From Devosia lacusdianchii (GTDB lineage: Bacteria; Pseudomonadota; Alphaproteobacteria; Rhizobiales; Devosiaceae): DNA of 64,000 bases. The stretch covers positions 930,001 to 994,000 of the forward strand of contig NZ_CP092483.1 in NCBI RefSeq assembly GCF_022429625.1, written 5' to 3'. Position numbers and translations under genes: made by a program. Of this stretch, positions 62,874-64,000 are shown one piece after another (position 1 is the stretch's first letter; each line of letters starts with the position of its first letter). The notes beneath the pieces are model-generated. The model saw only the letters and a program-made list of their open reading frames with translations. It did no database searches and was not told the DNA's origin.

Positions 62874-63596
62874 CTATAGCTTCGCAGCGGCTTCGAACAG
62901 GCGGCCTTCTCCGGCAGCGCGCGGATCCAGACCGGCCCGTCGCACCGTGGCCCACAGTCCGGCCAGGGGTGAGGAGATGACCGGCTTGCCGGTTTCGGCC
63001 TCGAGGATGCGTACCGCGGCGCGGGTCGGCAGACCGCCGCATGAGATCAGCAACGCTTCGGCATTGGGCGCGGCCTGGAGGGCGCGCCGGCCCATCTCGG
63101 TCACTGCGGCCTCGGAAACCTGGTGCACCTGCTCGATCGAGGCGATCCCCAGATGCTCGAGCGAAGCCAATTCGATGCCGGCAGCCTCAAGGAACAGGCG
63201 CAAGGCGCTGTTGACGTCGCTGCGATAGGCGGTTGCGACGGCCAGCCGCCTGACTCCAAGCCGGGCCAGCGCCTCCAGCATGGCGCTGCTCATGGTGAGC
63301 GACGGCAGTTTTGACCGCGTCGCGATCTCGGTTTCGAGCGCCAGATTGAACTGGGGCCCACGATAGAAACTCAGTGAAGTACCCATGAGCGCCACGATGC
63401 TGGCACCCCGGGAAGCGAGCCGCTCAGCGGCCGCCCCAACGGAGTCCACGACGGAATCGTAGCCCTCGTTGGACATCTCGGCGAGCCCAAGGCCCTCGGC
63501 GATGAAATCGAATTGCGGGTAGACCTGTGCGGCGTCGGGGGGAACCGCACCGGCGGCTGGTGGGACAATCAAGCCCAGGGATGCGCGTTTCAGCAT
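62874..63596 (-). CDS. Arylmalonate decarboxylase homologue (Asp/Glu racemase superfamily)
   Basis: 240 residues. The opening I-V-P-P-A-A-G-A-V-P-P-D and the stretch M-G-T-S-L-S-F-Y-R-G match the Bordetella arylmalonate decarboxylase I know. Catalytic Cys185 lies in I-S-C-G-G, the oxyanion residues Thr73, Ser74, Tyr123 and Gly186 are kept, and residue 72 is glycine rather than the second cysteine of racemases. This predicts cofactor-free decarboxylation of a malonate-type acid, not racemisation. It lies between the permease and ATPase genes of a Dpp-type importer, so the substrate or product is probably what is transported. Maleate isomerase is the main alternative. Confidence 0.85.
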   Translation of the reverse strand: MLKRASLGLIVPPAAGAVPPDAAQVYPQFDFIAEGLGLAEMSNEGYDSVVDSVGAAAERLASRGASIVALMGTSLSFYRGPQFNLALETEIATRSKLPSLTMSSAMLEALARLGVRRLAVATAYRSDVNSALRLFLEAAGIELASLEHLGIASIEQVHQVSEAAVTEMGRRALQAAPNAEALLISCGGLPTRAAVRILEAETGKPVISSPLAGLWATVRRAGLDPRAAGEGRLFEAAAKL

Positions 63597-63664
63597 GCCG
63601 ACCCCACGGAACCGGAATGGGGGAAGACCTTGGACATGGAATACTCCGTAACAAAAAACATGGG

Positions 63665-64000
63665 TCAGCCCAGACGCACGCGCGGGTCGCGCAAGGCTTG
63701 CAGGACATCGACAAGGAGGTTGGCGAGGACGACGAACAGGGCCGCGATCAGCACCGTGCCCATGATCACGGGCAGGTCGCCAGCTTCGACGGCCTGCACG
63801 GCGAGCGAACCGACGCCGTTGAGCCCCCAGATGCGTTCGGTGATGATGGTGCCGCCTAGCAGCCCTCCGAGATCGAGGCCGACCAGGGTCATGACCGGGG
63901 TCATCGCTGGGGGCAGGGCGTGTTTATACATCACCCTGCGTTCGCTCAGCCCCTTGGCACGGGCGGTGCGGACATAGTCCTGGTTGAGGGTTTCCAGCAT
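63665..64000 (-). CDS. Dpp/Opp-type ABC transporter permease (DppB-like), C-terminal part
   Basis: The frame runs off the window edge; the 111 visible residues are the C-terminal third. The EAA loop is Y-V-R-T-A-R-A-K-G-L-S-E-R-R-V, then L-G-G-L-L-G-G-T-I-I-T-E and D-P-R-V-R-L-G at the end, all DppB-type (not DppC). The gene continues beyond 64000, where a DppC gene and a binding protein may also lie. It is followed by the decarboxylase-like gene after 68 bp. Confidence 0.93.
   Translation of the reverse strand: MLETLNQDYVRTARAKGLSERRVMYKHALPPAMTPVMTLVGLDLGGLLGGTIITERIWGLNGVGSLAVQAVEAGDLPVIMGTVLIAALFVVLANLLVDVLQALRDPRVRLG

Noticed and set aside
1-64000. Prophage, insertion sequence, CRISPR array, rRNA or tRNA
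   Set aside because: No transposase, integrase, Cas, capsid genes, repeat-spacer array or tRNA cloverleaf was recognised on either strand.

Overview
The window is high-GC DNA with dense, short-spaced genes and many 4-bp stop/start overlaps. Gene content points to an alphaproteobacterium of the order Hyphomicrobiales, probably Devosia-like: a TIGR02301 protein beside a NUDIX hydrolase, histone-deacetylase-like protein next to xseB and tlyA, ispH close to rnhA, a DnaJ/PdxH pair, DUF2783 and DUF1499 proteins. This assignment is inferred from gene families and gene order, not from a marker RNA; no rRNA or tRNA gene was seen.

Layout. 0-3.4 kb: a partial zinc-type/quinone reductase, an XRE regulator with its membrane partner, and a patatin-like lipase. 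3.5-11 kb: moaB, an MFS transporter, uracil-DNA glycosylase, ETF-ubiquinone oxidoreductase, an exported TPR protein and ispE. 11-23.5 kb: polyprenyl diphosphate synthase, a tRNA-type methyltransferase, an S49 peptidase, glyQ and glyS (separated by rnk, lemA and a DUF2207 gene), DUF808, then ispH, a GNAT enzyme and rnhA. 23.5-31.2 kb: an unusual PPDK-like protein, exported proteins, a SleB hydrolase, an HD nucleotidase, YgfZ and dihydroorotase. 31.2-37.5 kb: a lower-GC tautomerase, a candidate structured RNA with terminator, a Bcr/CflA-type exporter, NUDIX, SRAP, hemerythrin and FAD-oxidase genes. 37.7-45 kb: histidine phosphatase, aroC, tlyA, SCO, xseB, HDAC-like, tsaC, dnaJ-like and pdxH. 45-50 kb: a DUF898/M48/DUF1499 membrane module, an MBL hydrolase and bioY. 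50-64 kb: a GGDEF-EAL protein and an accessory region with two AraC regulators, a large peptide-type binding protein, a Tat-exported hydrolase, an aromatic-monooxygenase operon, and an oppositely oriented Dpp-type ABC transporter operon that contains an arylmalonate-decarboxylase homologue.

Working together: ispE, ispH and the polyprenyl synthase serve isoprenoid and quinone synthesis; ETF-QO feeds that quinone pool. tsaC, tlyA, the TrmN6-like enzyme, YgfZ and GlyQS act in tRNA/rRNA function. The 57.9-64 kb region reads as uptake plus degradation of an organic acid, possibly aromatic.

Most notable: (1) an arylmalonate-decarboxylase homologue embedded in an ABC importer operon; (2) a PPDK-like enzyme whose phosphotransfer and PEP domains are intact while its ATP-grasp motifs are rewritten; (3) a candidate three-way-junction RNA ending in a terminator ahead of an exporter; (4) a rule that every convergent gene gap longer than 27 bp carries a palindrome, while shorter ones do not; (5) an MBL-fold protein lacking several metal ligands in a monooxygenase operon.
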